From: Bromus sterilis
Lineage: Eukaryota; Streptophyta; Magnoliopsida; Poales; Poaceae
Length of the DNA: 64,000 nt
NCBI GenBank assembly: GCA_950022295.1
Contig: OX465600.1
Coordinates: 291,879,782-291,943,781, forward strand
Reading direction: 5' to 3'
Within the stretch, counting starts at the first letter, position 1, and every line of letters starts with the position of its first letter. This document shows positions 13,226-26,006 of this stretch, one piece after another. Below the pieces are notes generated by a model that was given only the letters and a program-made list of their open reading frames with translations, had not been told where the DNA came from and ran no database searches. The position numbers and the translations under genes were made by a program.

Positions 13226-16200
13226 ATGGCTGGTCGTGGTGGTCGTGGTCGTGGTCGTGGTGCCAACGATCCACCTCCGCCGCCGGACTACATGGCCGCG
13301 ATGATGCAGCAGTTTCAGATGAACCAAGTGTTTATGCAAGGAGTCATAGATCAGCTCCAGAATCAGAACCAGAACCAGAACCAGCATCAGCATCAGGCGC
13401 CTGTGGTTACTCTGCGGGATTTCATGCGTCTCAACCCCCCTCTCTTCCACCAGCCTGAACAGCCGCTCGATGCTGATGATTGGCTTCGGGACATCACTCG
13501 ACAGCTGGAGTTCGCTAATGTGAGCGCTGCTGATTACGTCAACTTTGCGTCCTATTTCCTGCGTGGCCCCGCTGCTCAATGGTGGGACACTCACAAGGGC
13601 TCGCTAGTTGAAGGGACTGTCGTCACCTGGAATGACTTCAAGGCTACCTTCCGTGATCGTTATGTCCCCCAGGCGATTATGAACCGTATGAAGGCCGAGT
13701 TCCGCAACCTCGTTCAGGGCAACAAAACTGTCGAGGCATATCAGAGGGAATTCCTCCGCCTCTCCCGCTATGCTGCAAGTGACCTCCCCAATGATGCAAG
13801 TAGGCAAGAGAAGTTCCGTGATGGACTCAACGCAGATCTCCAGCTTGCACTGGCTTTGCACGTCTTCCCCGACTTCGCCACCATGGTGAATCAGACTATC
13901 ACCCTTGAGACCGCTCAGCTTAAGTTCGGTGGTTCGGCGAAGCGCCCCCGTGATGCTGGCTCATCTTCGGGCACAGCACAGAAGCAACGCGTTTGGCTTC
14001 CACACAGTGTGTATCGTCCAAATGCCCCTGTACCAAGGCCGTCGTATGTTGCACCTCGTCTGCCTCCGCCCCCGCCGAGACAGCCGAAGACTGAGACTGC
14101 ACCCCTCCGTCCTCAGGATGGCCTGTGCTTCAAGTGCCATCAGCCAGGTCACTTTTCCAGAGACTGCCCCCAGCGACAGAATCAACTGGTAGTTCACCCT
14201 GCTGGCCGTGGAAATGGCCGTGGCAACAACAGGACCCCCAACTATAGCACTAGGTCTTCTTCTCACACTCGCGGACATGCTTACAACATTAATGTCGAAG
14301 AAGCTCAGGAGCAACCTGCTACCGTGATGGGTACCCTTCTTGTTAATTCAATACCTGCTGCTGTTTTATTTGATACAGGAGCATCGCATTCATTCATGTC
14401 GGAAGCATTTGCATTGTCGCATAACTTCATGGTAGAAAAGATGGATCCACCAATGGTTGTCCGCACTCCGATAGGTCATTGCCACACCTCCAAGATAGTG
14501 CCCAAAACCATCGTCGAAATTGAAGGAATTGAGTTCCTTGCTTCCCCCATCCTCCTGAAGTCTTCCACCATAGACCTCATTCTGGGCATGGATTGGTTGA
14601 AAGTCCACGATGCCGCACTTTATTGTGGCACCAGTTCTGTCCAACTTTTTCACCCCTCCGGCGAGATTGTTAACCACACCACCCGGATTACCCGTGATGC
14701 TGAAATGCATATCTATATGATGAATGCTCTGAATGTCTCACCTCTCGACGGGATTGAGAACGTTCCAGTCGTTTGTGATTTACCCGACGTCTTCCCAGAA
14801 GAACTCCCGGGAATACCCCCGATCCGAGAGGTTGAATTTGTCATCGACTTGAAACCCGGCACCGTCCCTATTGCCAAGCGTCCCTATAAGATGCCACCTC
14901 ACCACCTCCTTGAACTGAAGAAGGAGATCGACGAAGCACTTCACAAAGGATTCATTCGCCCAAGTTCCTCTTCTTGGGGAGCACCTTCGCTCTTTGTCAA
15001 GAAGAGCGATGGAACAAATCGTTTAGTCCAAGATTACCGACCTATCAATCAGGCCACCATCCAGAACAAATATCCGCTTCCCCGGATCAACGATCTGTAT
15101 GATCAACTTGCTGGATCCACGGTGTTTTCGAAACTCGACTTGAGGTTGGGTTACCATCAGATCCGGGTCCGTGATGAGGACATCCCGAAGACTGCATTCA
15201 TTACTCGCTATGGTTCATACGAGTACACTGTCATGTCCTTTGGCTTGACGAATGCCCCAGCCACCTTCTCCAGATTGATGAACTATATATTCATGGAATA
15301 CCTCGACAAGTTTGTCGTGGTTTATCTGGATGATATATTGATTTACTCCAAGACCGATGCAGAACATGTTGAACATCTTCGCCTTATACTTGAAAAGCTT
15401 CGAGAACACAAACTCTATGCTAAGTATTCTAAGTGTGAGTTCTGGCTTCCCGAAGTAACCTACCTTGGTCATGTGATTTCCAAGGATGGCGTTGCCGTCA
15501 ACCCCGAACGTATCCAGGCTATTCTTGACTGGACTCCTCCTAAGACTGTCAAGCAAGTCAGAAGTTTCCTCGGACTCGCCAGCTATTGCCGCCGTTTCGT
15601 CGAGAACTTCTCCAAGATTGCCAGGCCTCTGACTAACCTGCTTCACAAAGGCGTCAAGTTTGAGTGGACAGATAAATGTCAGGAAAGTTTCCAAGCCCTC
15701 AAGGACAAGCTCACTTCTCCCCCAGTGCTTGCTCCGCCTGATACTCAGAAGGACTTCGTGATTTATTGCGACGCGTCTCGTCAAGGATTAGGCTGTGTCC
15801 TAATGCAAGAGCGCAAAGTGATTGCTTATGGCTCTCGTCAGTTGCGTGCTCACGAAGAGAACTATCCAACTCATGATCTCGAATTGGCAGCGGTAATTTA
15901 TGCATTGAAGCTGTGGCGACATTACCTCGTCGGTAATCGTTGCGAGATCTTCACCGACCACCAAAGCCTGAAGTACCTGTTTACGCAACCAGACCTGAAT
16001 CTCCGCCAACAGAGATGGCTCGAGACAATAGCCGACTACAACATGGGAATTTCTTACACCCCTGGCAAAGCTAATGTGGTGGCCGATGCTTTAAGCCGTA
16101 AAGCTTACTGTAGTGAACTTGAAGTTCAAGTACAACAACCACTTCTGTATGAAGATTTTCAAAAGTTAAACCTCGAGATTGTTCCTCAAGGTTATGCATA

Positions 16201-17677
16201 TAACCTGGTTATCGAACCGGATCTGGTCAAATCCGTCAAGGGTATACAGTTTTATGATGATTTCGTACACAAGATTAAGCGCGATATCGCCAGTGGGAGA
16301 CCCTCACCCTTCACCGTTGATAGCAAAGGAGCGGCATTCTACCAGAACCGTTTAGTGGTTACTCACAGCAAGGGCAGGCATGAGAACCTGGATATGACCC
16401 CGAAGGTCATGAGAGCGGCTCACGATACCCCGTTGTCCATTCATCCTGGAAGCACCAAGATGTACCAAGACATTCGTCAGCAATTCTGGTGGCCTAACAT
16501 GAAGCAAGACATTGCCCGATATGTTTCTGAATGTGACGTTTGCCGTCGCGTCAAGGCAGAACATCAAAGACCTGCTGGAACTCTACAACCACTCTCTATT
16601 CCTGAATGGAAGTGGGACAAGATCGAGATGGACTTCGTCTTTGGTTTTCCCAGATCGCAGAAAGGCCACGATGCTATCTTTGTCGTCATCGACCACTTCT
16701 CCAAGGTTGCCCACTTTCTGCCAGTCAAGGAGACGATCTCTGCTAGTCAGTTAGCAGACTTGTATGTTTCCATAATCGTGTCGCTCCACGGTATTCCGTT
16801 GGAGATTAGTTCCGACCGAGGCAGTATTTTCACCTCAAGATTTTGGGATAGTTTCCAAGAACCTATGGGCACTCACCTGAATTTTAGCACCGCTTATCAC
16901 CCCCAGTCGCAAGGACAAGTCGAACGAGTTAATCAAGTGCTCGAAGATATGCTGCGAGCTTGTGTCATCTCATTCGGTAAGAAATGGGAGGAATCTCTTC
17001 CATTTGCTGAATTCTCGTACAACAATAGCTATCAGGCTAGTCTGCAGATGGCTCCCTTCGAAGTTCTCTATGGACGTAAGTGCCGAACCCCCCTGAATTG
17101 GTCAGAGACCGGAGAACGAACTCTCATTGGTCCGGACATTATCCATCATGCCGAAGATCAGGTTCGCGTTATTCGGGAACACTTGAAAGCTGCCCAGTCC
17201 CGCCAGAAGAGCAACTATGATCGCAAACACAAGGAAATGGTTTACCAACCTGGCGAATACGCGTACCTCCGTGTCACTCCCATGAGAGGCACTCATCGTT
17301 TCGAGATCAAAGGCAAGTTAGCTCCTCGCTACATTGGCCCGTTCCGTATTCTTTCCCGGAGTGGACTAGTGGCATACCGATTGGAATTGCCTCTGAACCT
17401 CTCTCAAGTCCACGACGTATTCCACGTGTCGCAACTCCGACGCTGCTTTAAGGACCCTATTCGCGAAGTGGAACATGATATGATTGAACTGCGATAGGAC
17501 TTGACTTATCAAGAGCATCCGAGCCGCATTCTCGATCAGTCTGAACGCAAAACCCGCAACGAGACAACCAAGTTCCTCAAAGTTCAGTGGTCGAATCATT
17601 CTCAAGATGAAGCCACTTGGGAACGCGAAGATCGTCTTCGTGAAGAATACCCTGATCTTTTTCCCGCTACCACTTAA
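13226..17677 (+). pseudogene. gag-pol polyprotein of gypsy element 1, one premature stop before the chromodomain
   Basis: The chosen start at 13226 gives MAGRGGRGRGRG, a normal gag opening; an in-frame ATG at 13142 lies in the leader. Approximate domains: gag with CCHC knuckle CFKCHQPGHFSRDCP (residue 300), protease LFDTGASHSF (380), reverse transcriptase with VVYLDDILIYS (700), RNase H YCDASRQGLGC (845), integrase HHCC finger (1065) and D,D,E core (MDFVFGF 1134, SDRGSIF 1195, QGQVERVNQ 1230), and PRYIGPFRIL. TAG at 17495..17497 ends the frame at 1,423 residues. The same frame continues to TAA at 17675..17677 and encodes FLKVQW and EATWEREDRL, the chromodomain. All catalytic residues look intact, so the lesion mainly removes the chromatin-targeting tail. 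Confidence 0.93.
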
Positions 17678-17700
17678 ATTCTCGAGACGAGAATTCTTGT

Positions 17701-17713
17701 AGTGGGGGAGATT
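17701..17713 (+). other. Polypurine tract of gypsy element 1
   Basis: AGTGGGGGAGATT lies directly before the 3' LTR start at 17714, as expected for the plus-strand primer. Confidence 0.9.
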
Positions 17714-20700
17714 TGTAACACCCCAACTGTCAGTGAACAGTAATCCCTGTTACTGTTCATCTGTACTGTTCCAAACTTTTGTTGATCAACTGGTTCAGTT
17801 CAGATTCAAATTCTCCTTCGATATTGTTGCAAGCAAATATGAACCATGGGCCTTGATCATCATGGATGAAAACAAAGTCCAAGCCATTTGAAATAAAATT
17901 CAAACAAACCATAAATGCCTTTTGATGAATATTAAAATATGGTGACAATAAATCTTTTCCAAAAATCTTGGAACCACTTTTTAAAAATCCCATATAATCA
18001 TTGGACCATGCCAATATGGTTTTGGGTATCTATTATGCCACTGAAAAATTTCAAACAATTCTAAACAGTAGCCAAAAACCCCCAAATAACCATTTAATAT
18101 TTAAATCAAATATTAAATGACTTTTAAAATTGCCCAAACCTCTTGGGGAATTAACCTAGGGTGGTTGCTAAATTATGGTACACTTACACCAGTTTACAAA
18201 AATGCCTAGATGAATAAAATTATTACAAAAAGAAATATACAGAAAAGAATAAAAACAAAAACAGAAAAATGGGAAAACCTAATCTAACGCTGGGGGGCGA
18301 AGCCCACCCCCCCTTCCCCCTTGGGCCAGCCCACCCCGGCCCACTCCCCCTCCCCGTCTTCTTCAACCTCCGTACAGGCGTGGCGCCCATCGCGCGGTCG
18401 GCCGCAGCCTCGTCGCCGTGGCGGCCATCCAGGCCACCTCCGGCGGGGATAAGAGCCCCGGGATGCCCTCCCCCGAACCCTAACCCTAGCCCGTCCCCAT
18501 TCCCCCCCGAGCTCGCCCCGTTCCTCGCCCGCTCGAACCCGTGTTCTGGCCGTGGGCGCGCCACCGCCCCCGTCGGCGCGGCCAACGGGCTCCCCACACG
18601 CCGCCGTCTTGTCCAGGAGGCACGCCGGGGACTGCTACGCCAAGCTGTACCGCGGATTGGAGCCGGGACGGACCGTGGGCTGCGAATCGACTTCGTCTTC
18701 AAGCTCGGCCGCCCGCGCCATTTTCGCCCGTGCGCTCCACTCCGAGCTCCCCCGACATCACAGACCCCTTCTCGTCCCTCGTGGTGAGCTGCGCTGTTGT
18801 TCCCCCGGTTCCCGCCCCCTTCCTGTGCGCTGGGTCGCCGCCGCTGTGAGTACAGACTCCGGCCGCGCCGCCGTTCGAAGTAGCCGTGCCCCTGGTGCAT
18901 CTCAGGCTGCGATTTTTGCTCGAATGGGTGCGCGTGGTTCCACTGGTTTGATTCCATATGGTCCCGTGCGAAATGATCACTGTTGGCCGCCGTTTACCTC
19001 GCCGCCGTGTACTGTTGGGAGCCGCCGGCGAGCTTGAGCTCTGCTGTGTCGTGCCCCCCCCCCCTCTGTGTCTCTGGCTACTGGGCCCGGGGCCACTGCT
19101 AACTTTTTGATTAAGCACTAACCCCCCTGATTAGCTTAAGTGTCTGTTATATTAGTGTCAAAAACTGTTAGCTATTAGATCAGTCAATGACTGGTGGGCC
19201 ACACGACTTAAAAACCCTGTTAGAGTAAATAAAACTAGTGGTTAAACTAGCAGTGACTTACACCTAGGCCCCACCTGTAAGAATTTAAATAAAAGAATTT
19301 TAATAATATTTAGTCACTGACATGTGGGTCCAGGGTATTTTAAATAATAAAAATGAATTATTTCCAATTGTGTGGCTGACATGTGGGTCCCACATGTCAG
19401 CTTTGGCTGGTCAAACCCTGTTCTGGATAATGTTTGTATTTTATTAATAAAAAAAATTCCAGAAATCTTTTAAATGGTTTAAAACTTTGAAAATTAATAT
19501 CTTTTAAACCGTAACTCGGATCGAAAAAGTTTATACATGAAAATTGATCAGAAAAATATAACGAATACGGATACGCTATCCGTATACCAACCACACACCC
19601 CTAACACACCGATCATCGACATTCTCCTCCTCCGGGCTGTCTGTCAATAATTTCCGGTACCGAAAAAAATTGCCCGGATCAAAATACTTTGTACACGAAA
19701 GTTGTCCGGAATGGTTCAACTAACACGGATACACCCCCCTTATGTTCGTCCGGTACCCACGACACCTCCGGCATGAACCCTTCCCCCTCCGGACACCCTG
19801 TCCGGTAATCACCCGGAGCCGGTAGTTCATCCCCGGATGAATTCCTGCTCCGACCAACGTGCATTGCACTGCGTTAGAACACCGTTAACATTTCATCTGT
19901 CATGTCATGCATATGTTTGTATATTATTGCTGTGTATTTACTATTTCCTTCCCCCCCCCCTTAATCTCCGGTAGACCCCGCTGCTACCGCCGACTACACT
20001 GCTGCCGGGTACGACTACTTCGTCGACGACCCTGCCCCTACCATCGAGCTTCCAGGCAAGCAGAGCCATTCTCTTCCCCAGATATCGCCTATCTTTCCGT
20101 ACATTTCTTGCACTAGGCATTGTTACTGCTGCTGGTACGATTACAATCCTATTCAATTGCATAGCCTGATTTTGTCGCCCCTTGATGTACCCCCTTATCC
20201 TATGCTGCCTATTATATTTATGCATTATTCAGCAGTGAACCCTGCGCATTGTTAGTTAGGACTAGATAGCGGGCCGTGATCACTCAGGGGGTGAACACGG
20301 ATACAATATATACAACTTCACAGGTACGGTACAAAGCAGACACCGCCAAAGGCCCCTATCTGGGTTATGCCTAGTCACCTCAAGTGTGAGCTATCCAGGA
20401 GTAATCCTTGTACTCCACCCGAGGCTGACTTTGTCTTGCCGCCATAGGGTCCTGGACAGCGGTTGTCCTTAAAGGTAAGAAAGTCGGGCGACCCAACGGT
20501 GCCCGCGAGAGGTATATCGTTGGGAACGACAGGGAGGGTACGACCGACGTTACTGGCGTGCTTGGCCCCTGCTCGTATCTCGCGAGAGTTACCAAACCAC
20601 GAAAGTCGAGCTCTACCAAGAGCAAACGCGAGACAAGGTAAGGAGACGGTTCACCTTGTTGGTAACCGCAGTGACTTGGTGGGACGACAGGGCAGGCACC

Positions 20701-22041
20701 GATGTACTGGTGGACCTGACTGCTGTCGTTGACCGCGGGTCGGTTAAGTCGAGGCAACGATAACGGCTGTCCCGCAGGTTAATTAAAATGCTAAATGGTT
20801 CGGCGGATGTCTTGAGTAGCCTTTTGGCTTGTACGCACTACCTACACGTGGGATAAGGAGTGTGGGCTCCCCTGCATCGTAGTCTCGTTCGAGGGTCTTC
20901 AGACGTCAGCAGTACCGCGGGCTGATTGCCGGGAAGTGGTGTTGTCTTCTCTTGCTCGAGCGGTGTATTTGTATTTGCTTTGATTTTGCTTCACCGGCCA
21001 GTCACGCACCATGCAGGAGTACGTTCGGGTTAGGGTCCAAAGCCCGGCGTACATAGGATATAGTCCGGCGGATGACCTCTCTGTTGATTGCCGAAGGATG
21101 GGCTACTTTGTGTCGGATAGCTTTGGTGGAGCGTTCCTTAACAAGGTTCCCGCCACCCTGGAGATCCGAGCGTCGTAGAGTCACGCCAGTGCACCCCTGC
21201 AGGGAAGATTAATCTATCGATAGCCGTGTCCACGGTAACAGGACGCTTTATGCTGAAGCTGGATCTTACCACTAGAAACTATTATTATTAAACTGTATGG
21301 TTTCGGGTTTTCTTCCTCGCGGGGATGTCGAGGAGGTGAACTCGGAGGCATTATTATTATTGTTAATCATTAAAACTTATATTATACAATGTTGCAGCAA
21401 CTTTTGCTTCGTTGTTACTTTACGCTTTATATGAACTGTTGGCTGATTCTTACCTCATGCTGCAAGACATCGTCGGAAGATGCATGCTAGTCGTCGATAG
21501 GCCTAGCTTCTTACCCTTGCTCTGGATTTCTGTCTTTCAGTCCACTATATACAGCCTCTTCTTTCCGTTGATACAATGCATAATGCTTAGTAGCGGACGT
21601 AAGACTCGCGGGTATACTAGATACTCACCTGCTTTATTTCCTTTACTGTTTTGCCTGATCGGCCGCTGCAGTCGACGTTGGAGCCCATGAGCAGGAGTAC
21701 CCCGGAGGCGGATACTACTACGTCGAGACCCCCGCTGACCAGGACCAGGAGTAGTTTCGGAGGCTCCCAGGCAGGAGGCCTTGCCTTTTCGATCTGTATC
21801 TCTGATGTTATTTGTGCTAGCCTTCTTAAGGCAAAACTTGACTAACTATGTCTGTACTCAGATATTATGGCTTGTATAACTTATGTATTCGGGTCCGCGT
21901 GACCCCCCTTTATTGTAACATATTGGTTTATCCTTTTGTGTTTAGTGTTGTGCTGTGATATTCTCACCGTGGCACCCTAATCTCAGTCGTGTACCCTGCG
22001 TGTATGATTACTGTACATGGATTGATTTTGGGGGCGTCACA
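17714..22041 (+). repeat. 3' LTR of gypsy element 1
   Basis: Starts TGTAACACCCCAACTGTC and ends GGGGGCGTCACA; 4,328 bp and collinear with the 5' LTR. It keeps a perfect palindrome at 19375..19401 with 13-bp arms GCTGACATGTGGG, which is broken in the 5' copy. Confidence 0.95.
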
Positions 22042-24214
22042 TATCGTATGGCCGCGGTTCAAGAGGCTTGAGAGATGCTGGACCGTATTGGTGTTTTCTC
22101 CCGGCGGCGCTGGATGTACTGCTAGACGTCGGAGCAGCCGGAGCGGCGTCGATTGTCTTTCTTTGTTGCTTATTACGCGCCGGAGTAGCCGGAGCGGGGG
22201 GGGGGGCAGCTCTCTTCTGCCCTTGCTGACGCGCCGAAGGAGGCGAAGGAGGAGATGGAGGAGGTGGGTTAATGGGACGCGCCGGCGCATGCGAAGGAGG
22301 TGGAGGAGGAGGCGGGTCGATGGGACGCGTCGGCGCAGGCGAAGAAGCAAGCGGACTGATGGGACGCGCCGGCGCAGACGAAGAAGGAGGCGGAGAAGGA
22401 GGCGGTACCTGATGATCACGCGCCGTCCAGTTCGGAATCTTGATTAATTCCTTCCGCCATAGACATGTAGTCTTCAGAGCCTGACTCGGGCGACTGTCCC
22501 CATCACCGGTAGGGTAGTCAAGCTCGAGCTCCTCATATCCCTCAACTATTTCATCGACCATCACAACGGCATAACCTTGTGGAATCGGACGAGAGTGAAA
22601 ATTTCCTCCGCGAGGAGGTAGAACATTGTCGATAGCCACCTTGGGTGTGAGGTGCCCGAATTTCGCCAGAAGTTGGCAATCTTGAGTCTCCGTGATAGCA
22701 TCCACGGGGTAGCTGGTGGGAGCCGTCAACTCTGGCTGCGCAACAACAAGCTCGGTGGAAGCCACGCTGCTTCTCCGCTGAGATGGCGGGGTAGCTTCTT
22801 GGGTAGCTTCGTCAACTCGATGCCTCTCCTCTAGCGCTTTTACTCTTGCATTCAGTTGCTGCATTTCGTTGAGCTCCTTTTTCCTATTCCTTTCCAGGAT
22901 TTTGTAACCCCCTGCGTCGGGAAATCCATACTTCCACGGAAGGGAGCCTGGCGTGCCCCGTGTTCGTCCTGGGTGCTCCGGATTACCGAGGGCCTCTATG
23001 AGCTCGTCGTTCTCTCTGTCGGGTACGAACGTCCCTTTCGACGATTTGGCGACAAATTTCCGAAGCTTTTCTACCTTTGCGTCCAATTTTTTGTTCTTAC
23101 AAGCGCACTTCCATGTTTCGGGGTCCAATGAACCCCCATCCCCGAAGAACCAAGTCTTTCCACGCTGTGACCAGAACAATGTCTCTGGTGTGATCCCTCT
23201 TTCAATCAGGTCATGCTCAGCCTTCTCCCACGACGGGATGGCTTTGAGGTAGCCACCTGACCCCGTGCGATGATGAAACTCCTTCTTTGCAGCATTTAGC
23301 TTGTTTGTCTGTGACATCTTCTTACTCTTCTCCGATTTCTAGTGGGCCACAAATGCGTCCCAGTGATCTTTTATCTTCTCATATTGACGGGTGAATATTG
23401 GTGTCTCATTTTTGTCGACAAACTTTGTTTTCAAGTCATTCTTCCACCTCCTGAATAGTTCTGCCATCTTCTTAAGAGCATGAGTCTTGATCAGTGGCTC
23501 TATAACTGGCTTTTCCTGATCCACCTCTGGCGGTAGGATGAAATTTGCCTTCAGCGTGTTCCAAAGTTCATCTTTCTGTCTATCGGTGACAAAAGACACT
23601 TCAGGGTCTTCGCTCTTCGGCTTATTCCATTGGTGGATGCTGATCGGGATAAATTCCCTAACGAGGACCCCACACTGAGCAGCAAATGCGTCCTTGGTCC
23701 GTCTGGGTTCAATCGGTTTGCCATCATTCCTGATCTTGATGATCGTGAACTTTTCATCCGGGCCCAACCTTTTTTTTGGGCCTCGTCTCCTTACCGAACA
23801 TTGGCTCGATCCGGATACGGAGGGCTAGAAAAGAATAAAGAAGAGAGTTAATATATATGTCTACATACCAAAACAATTAATGCATCAATTCAATTATCTA
23901 GTCTCATCATCACAGGCTATATATACTAATATATATACCTCGCCGGACTTTGCAACAGCTCCTTCCTCCGGTCGCTCATCGTAGTCGTCATCACGGTCTA
24001 CTTCTTCATCCTCGGAGCCTGCTTCACTCTCTCCTTCCAGACCATCGGTGTCGTTCAGAAACGACAAGGTCACATCACCTTCCTGGATGTCGTCACCCAT
24101 CGACGGTCCCGTTCCTTCTTGGATGTCGTCGCCCACCGACGGTCCTTCTGCACCTTCGCGGATGATTTGACCCATAACGTCTTCTTCTTCTAAGTTTCTT
24201 CGACCATCGTCCAT
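22042..24214 (-). pseudogene. CACTA-encoded protein, 5' half
   Basis: Exon 1 (24214-23939) encodes an acidic peptide starting MDDGRRNLEEED; a GT-AG intron (23938-23825) leads to exon 2, which runs to the gypsy insertion at 22046. Exon 2 contains RRGPKK, a WKNDLK stretch, EFHHRTGSGGY, KTWFFGDGGSLDPET, ALGNPEHPGRTRG and SRPIPQGYAVV, then a proline-rich tail. These blocks are typical of the large non-transposase protein of grass CACTA elements, whose C-terminus is the Ulp1-like domain found at 8276-6544. An in-frame TAG at 23341-23339 (after VAH) breaks the frame; downstream reading restarts only at an internal ATG. Its molecular role is not known to me. Confidence 0.75.
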
Positions 24215-24249
24215 AGTTTCTGCAAAATATTACAACATATGACACTTAA

Positions 24250-25050
24250 TATACAAACATGAGATAGCTAGCCATGGATTTGGATCGAAAACTTCGCACA
24301 ATGCATCCTCTCTCGACCCGCCTCGGCGTTCCTTGACCCTCGACCCCTCGACGACCCTCGAACCCTCTCTCTGCGACCCTCAACCCCTCGACGACTCGAG
24401 ACCTCGATCTCTCGATGATCCTCTCGACCCTCGAATCCTCTGTGACCCCTCGACGACCCGACCCACGACCTCTCTCGGTGATGACCATATCGACCCCTCG
24501 ACGACTCGACCCATGACCTCTCTCGGTGATGACCCTGTCGAACCCTCGACGACTCGACCCACGACCTCTCTCGGTGACCCTCGATCGACCGTCTATGTAC
24601 CGACGCGTATAGTTCCCGATCCTCGACCCGCACGGCGATCCTCTACACCCTCTCGTTCTCGATTTTCAAAAAAAGAGGCCTCTTTTTTTTCTTCTTCCTC
24701 ATCTTCTTCTCCTTCTTCGTCTTCTTATTTTTCTTTTTCCCTCTCCTTATTTTTCTTTTTCCTTCTCTTCCTCTTTTCTTATCCAACACTAGAACATTTT
24801 AACTTAGTAAAATTAAGACTAATTATAAAACAGAAAAAAATAAGATGAACAAAAAAATTATTTTCCATTTTCTTTTTCTCCTCTTTTTTGTCTTCCTCTA
24901 TCCCTCTTCTTCTCCTCTTCTTATTTTTCTTTTTCCCTCTCCTTTTTATTTTTTCCTTTTTCCTTCCATCTTTTTTCTTTCTTCCCCCCCAACACTAGAA
25001 CATTTTAACTTAGTAAAATTGAGACTTATAAACCCCCCCCCCACTTCTGC
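24250..25050. repeat. Low-complexity CACTA leader: CGACCCTCGA-type and CT-rich tracts
   Basis: 24300..24640 consists of variants of CCCTCGACGACTCGACC, and 24660..25000 of TTCTTCTTC-rich sequence. A 40-bp block beginning CCAACACTAGAACATTTTAA occurs at 24782 and again at 24989. No coding signal beyond composition-driven ORFs. Confidence 0.7.
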
Positions 25051-25405
25051 AGCCATCCATGGCACGCACGCCATGGCCGTGGCCATGGACGTCAGCCGGC
25101 GGCGAGGGCGGCGATGGGCAGACGGCCGGAGCGGCGAGGGGCGGCCGACGACGGCGCACAGGAGGAGCTCCCCTCTCGGCCATGGAGCGGCGCGGCGGCA
25201 GGTTAATTAATTTGGGCGCAATGCAAGAGAAGAGAGGGGGGGTGGCGAGACGCTCACAGCGGGGGTGGCGCCGACGAGGTCGTCGACGTCGTCGGGGGCG
25301 GTGCGGCGGTGCGCGGCGGTGCGGCGCGGAAGTTGGGCAGCCTGACGGCGTCGGTTTCAACTCCGCTGTCGTCGGGGACAAATGGCGAGATGAGAACTGA
25401 AAAGT
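25051..25405. other. GC-rich stretch, no supported gene
   Basis: GGC/GCG-rich sequence with overlapping ORFs on both strands (about 110 to 120 codons) of biased composition. It sits upstream of the CACTA coding region on the minus strand and may be its 5' untranslated exon. No motif seen. Confidence 0.4.
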
Positions 25406-25419
25406 CCTAAGTGCCAGTT

Positions 25420-25680
25420 ATATACCAGACACATTGGTTCCGGTTGGTGCTACAAACCGGTACCAATGCTAACCTTTGGTACCGGTTCGTGTCACCAACC
25501 GGTACGAAAGGTCTTTTTCAGCAGCCCAATTGGCGGGAAAGAGAGACCTTTGGTACCGGTTGGTGGCACGAACCGGAACCAAAGGAGACCTTTCGTACCG
25601 GTTGGTTGAATGAACCGAAACCAAAGGTAGCCTTTCGTTCCGGTTCGTGCCACCAACCGGGACAAAACTTGCGTTGCCGC
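25420..25680. repeat. CACTA subterminal hairpins, 5 tandem copies
   Basis: Five consecutive inverted repeats of about 39 bp have the form CCTTTGGTACCGGTT, a short loop, then AACCGGTACCAAAGG, with substitutions between copies. This is the typical subterminal repeat style of Triticeae CACTA elements, thought to bind transposase. A related hairpin with TTTAGTCCCGGTTGG arms is at 25923..25966. Confidence 0.8.
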
Positions 25681-25689
25681 GGTGCGGTG

Positions 25690-26006
25690 GGATGTTTAGT
25701 CCCACCTCGCTAGTCGAGGGACAGCCGGAGTGGTTTATAAGCGCTGATGCGCGTATGACTTCGAGCTCCTCTCAACCGTAGGCTTTCGGGCCTACTCAAT
25801 TACTGCTTGCCTGTGGGCCTTCTAGGTCTGCTGCGGGCCTGGATCCTGGCCCATTAGTGGGTTTCTAGTCATATCAAGGCTTTGTCAGCCCAGTAGGTGG
25901 CATTATTTTTCTCTGAAAAAGGACCTTTAGTCCCGGTTGGTGCCTCCAACCGGTACTAAAGGCTTCTCCCACCGTAATAAACCACTAACTAACCCTTCAG
26001 ACGTAA
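25690..26006. other. CACTA subterminal sequence with one further hairpin
   Basis: Non-coding sequence ending in GGACCTTTAGTCCCGGTTGG and its partner arm at 25922..25966. The segment TGGCATTATTTTTCTCTGAA with the hairpin recurs at 29499..29565, so this block is duplicated on either side of the 338-bp array. Confidence 0.65.

Larger units (their letters stand above)
8277..22041 (+). mobile_element. Complete Ty3/gypsy LTR retrotransposon 1 (chromodomain type), 13,765 bp
   Basis: Two nearly identical LTRs (8277..12573 and 17714..22041) flank a primer-binding site, a single gag-pol frame and a polypurine tract, all on the plus strand, with a perfect TATCG duplication. The domain order (gag, protease, RT, RNase H, integrase, GPF motif, chromodomain remnant) puts it in the chromovirus branch, probably Tekay-like. 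It interrupts the CACTA coding region. The LTRs differ by scattered substitutions and a few indels, so it is young relative to its host element. One premature stop breaks the polyprotein. Confidence 0.95.

Noticed and set aside
15215..15784. 189-codon minus-strand ORF opposite pol of element 1
   Set aside because: Antisense shadow of the RT/RNase H coding sequence.
21964..22447. Arginine-rich ORFs of about 150 codons on both strands
   Set aside because: Shadow frames of the proline-rich tail of the CACTA protein and of LTR sequence.
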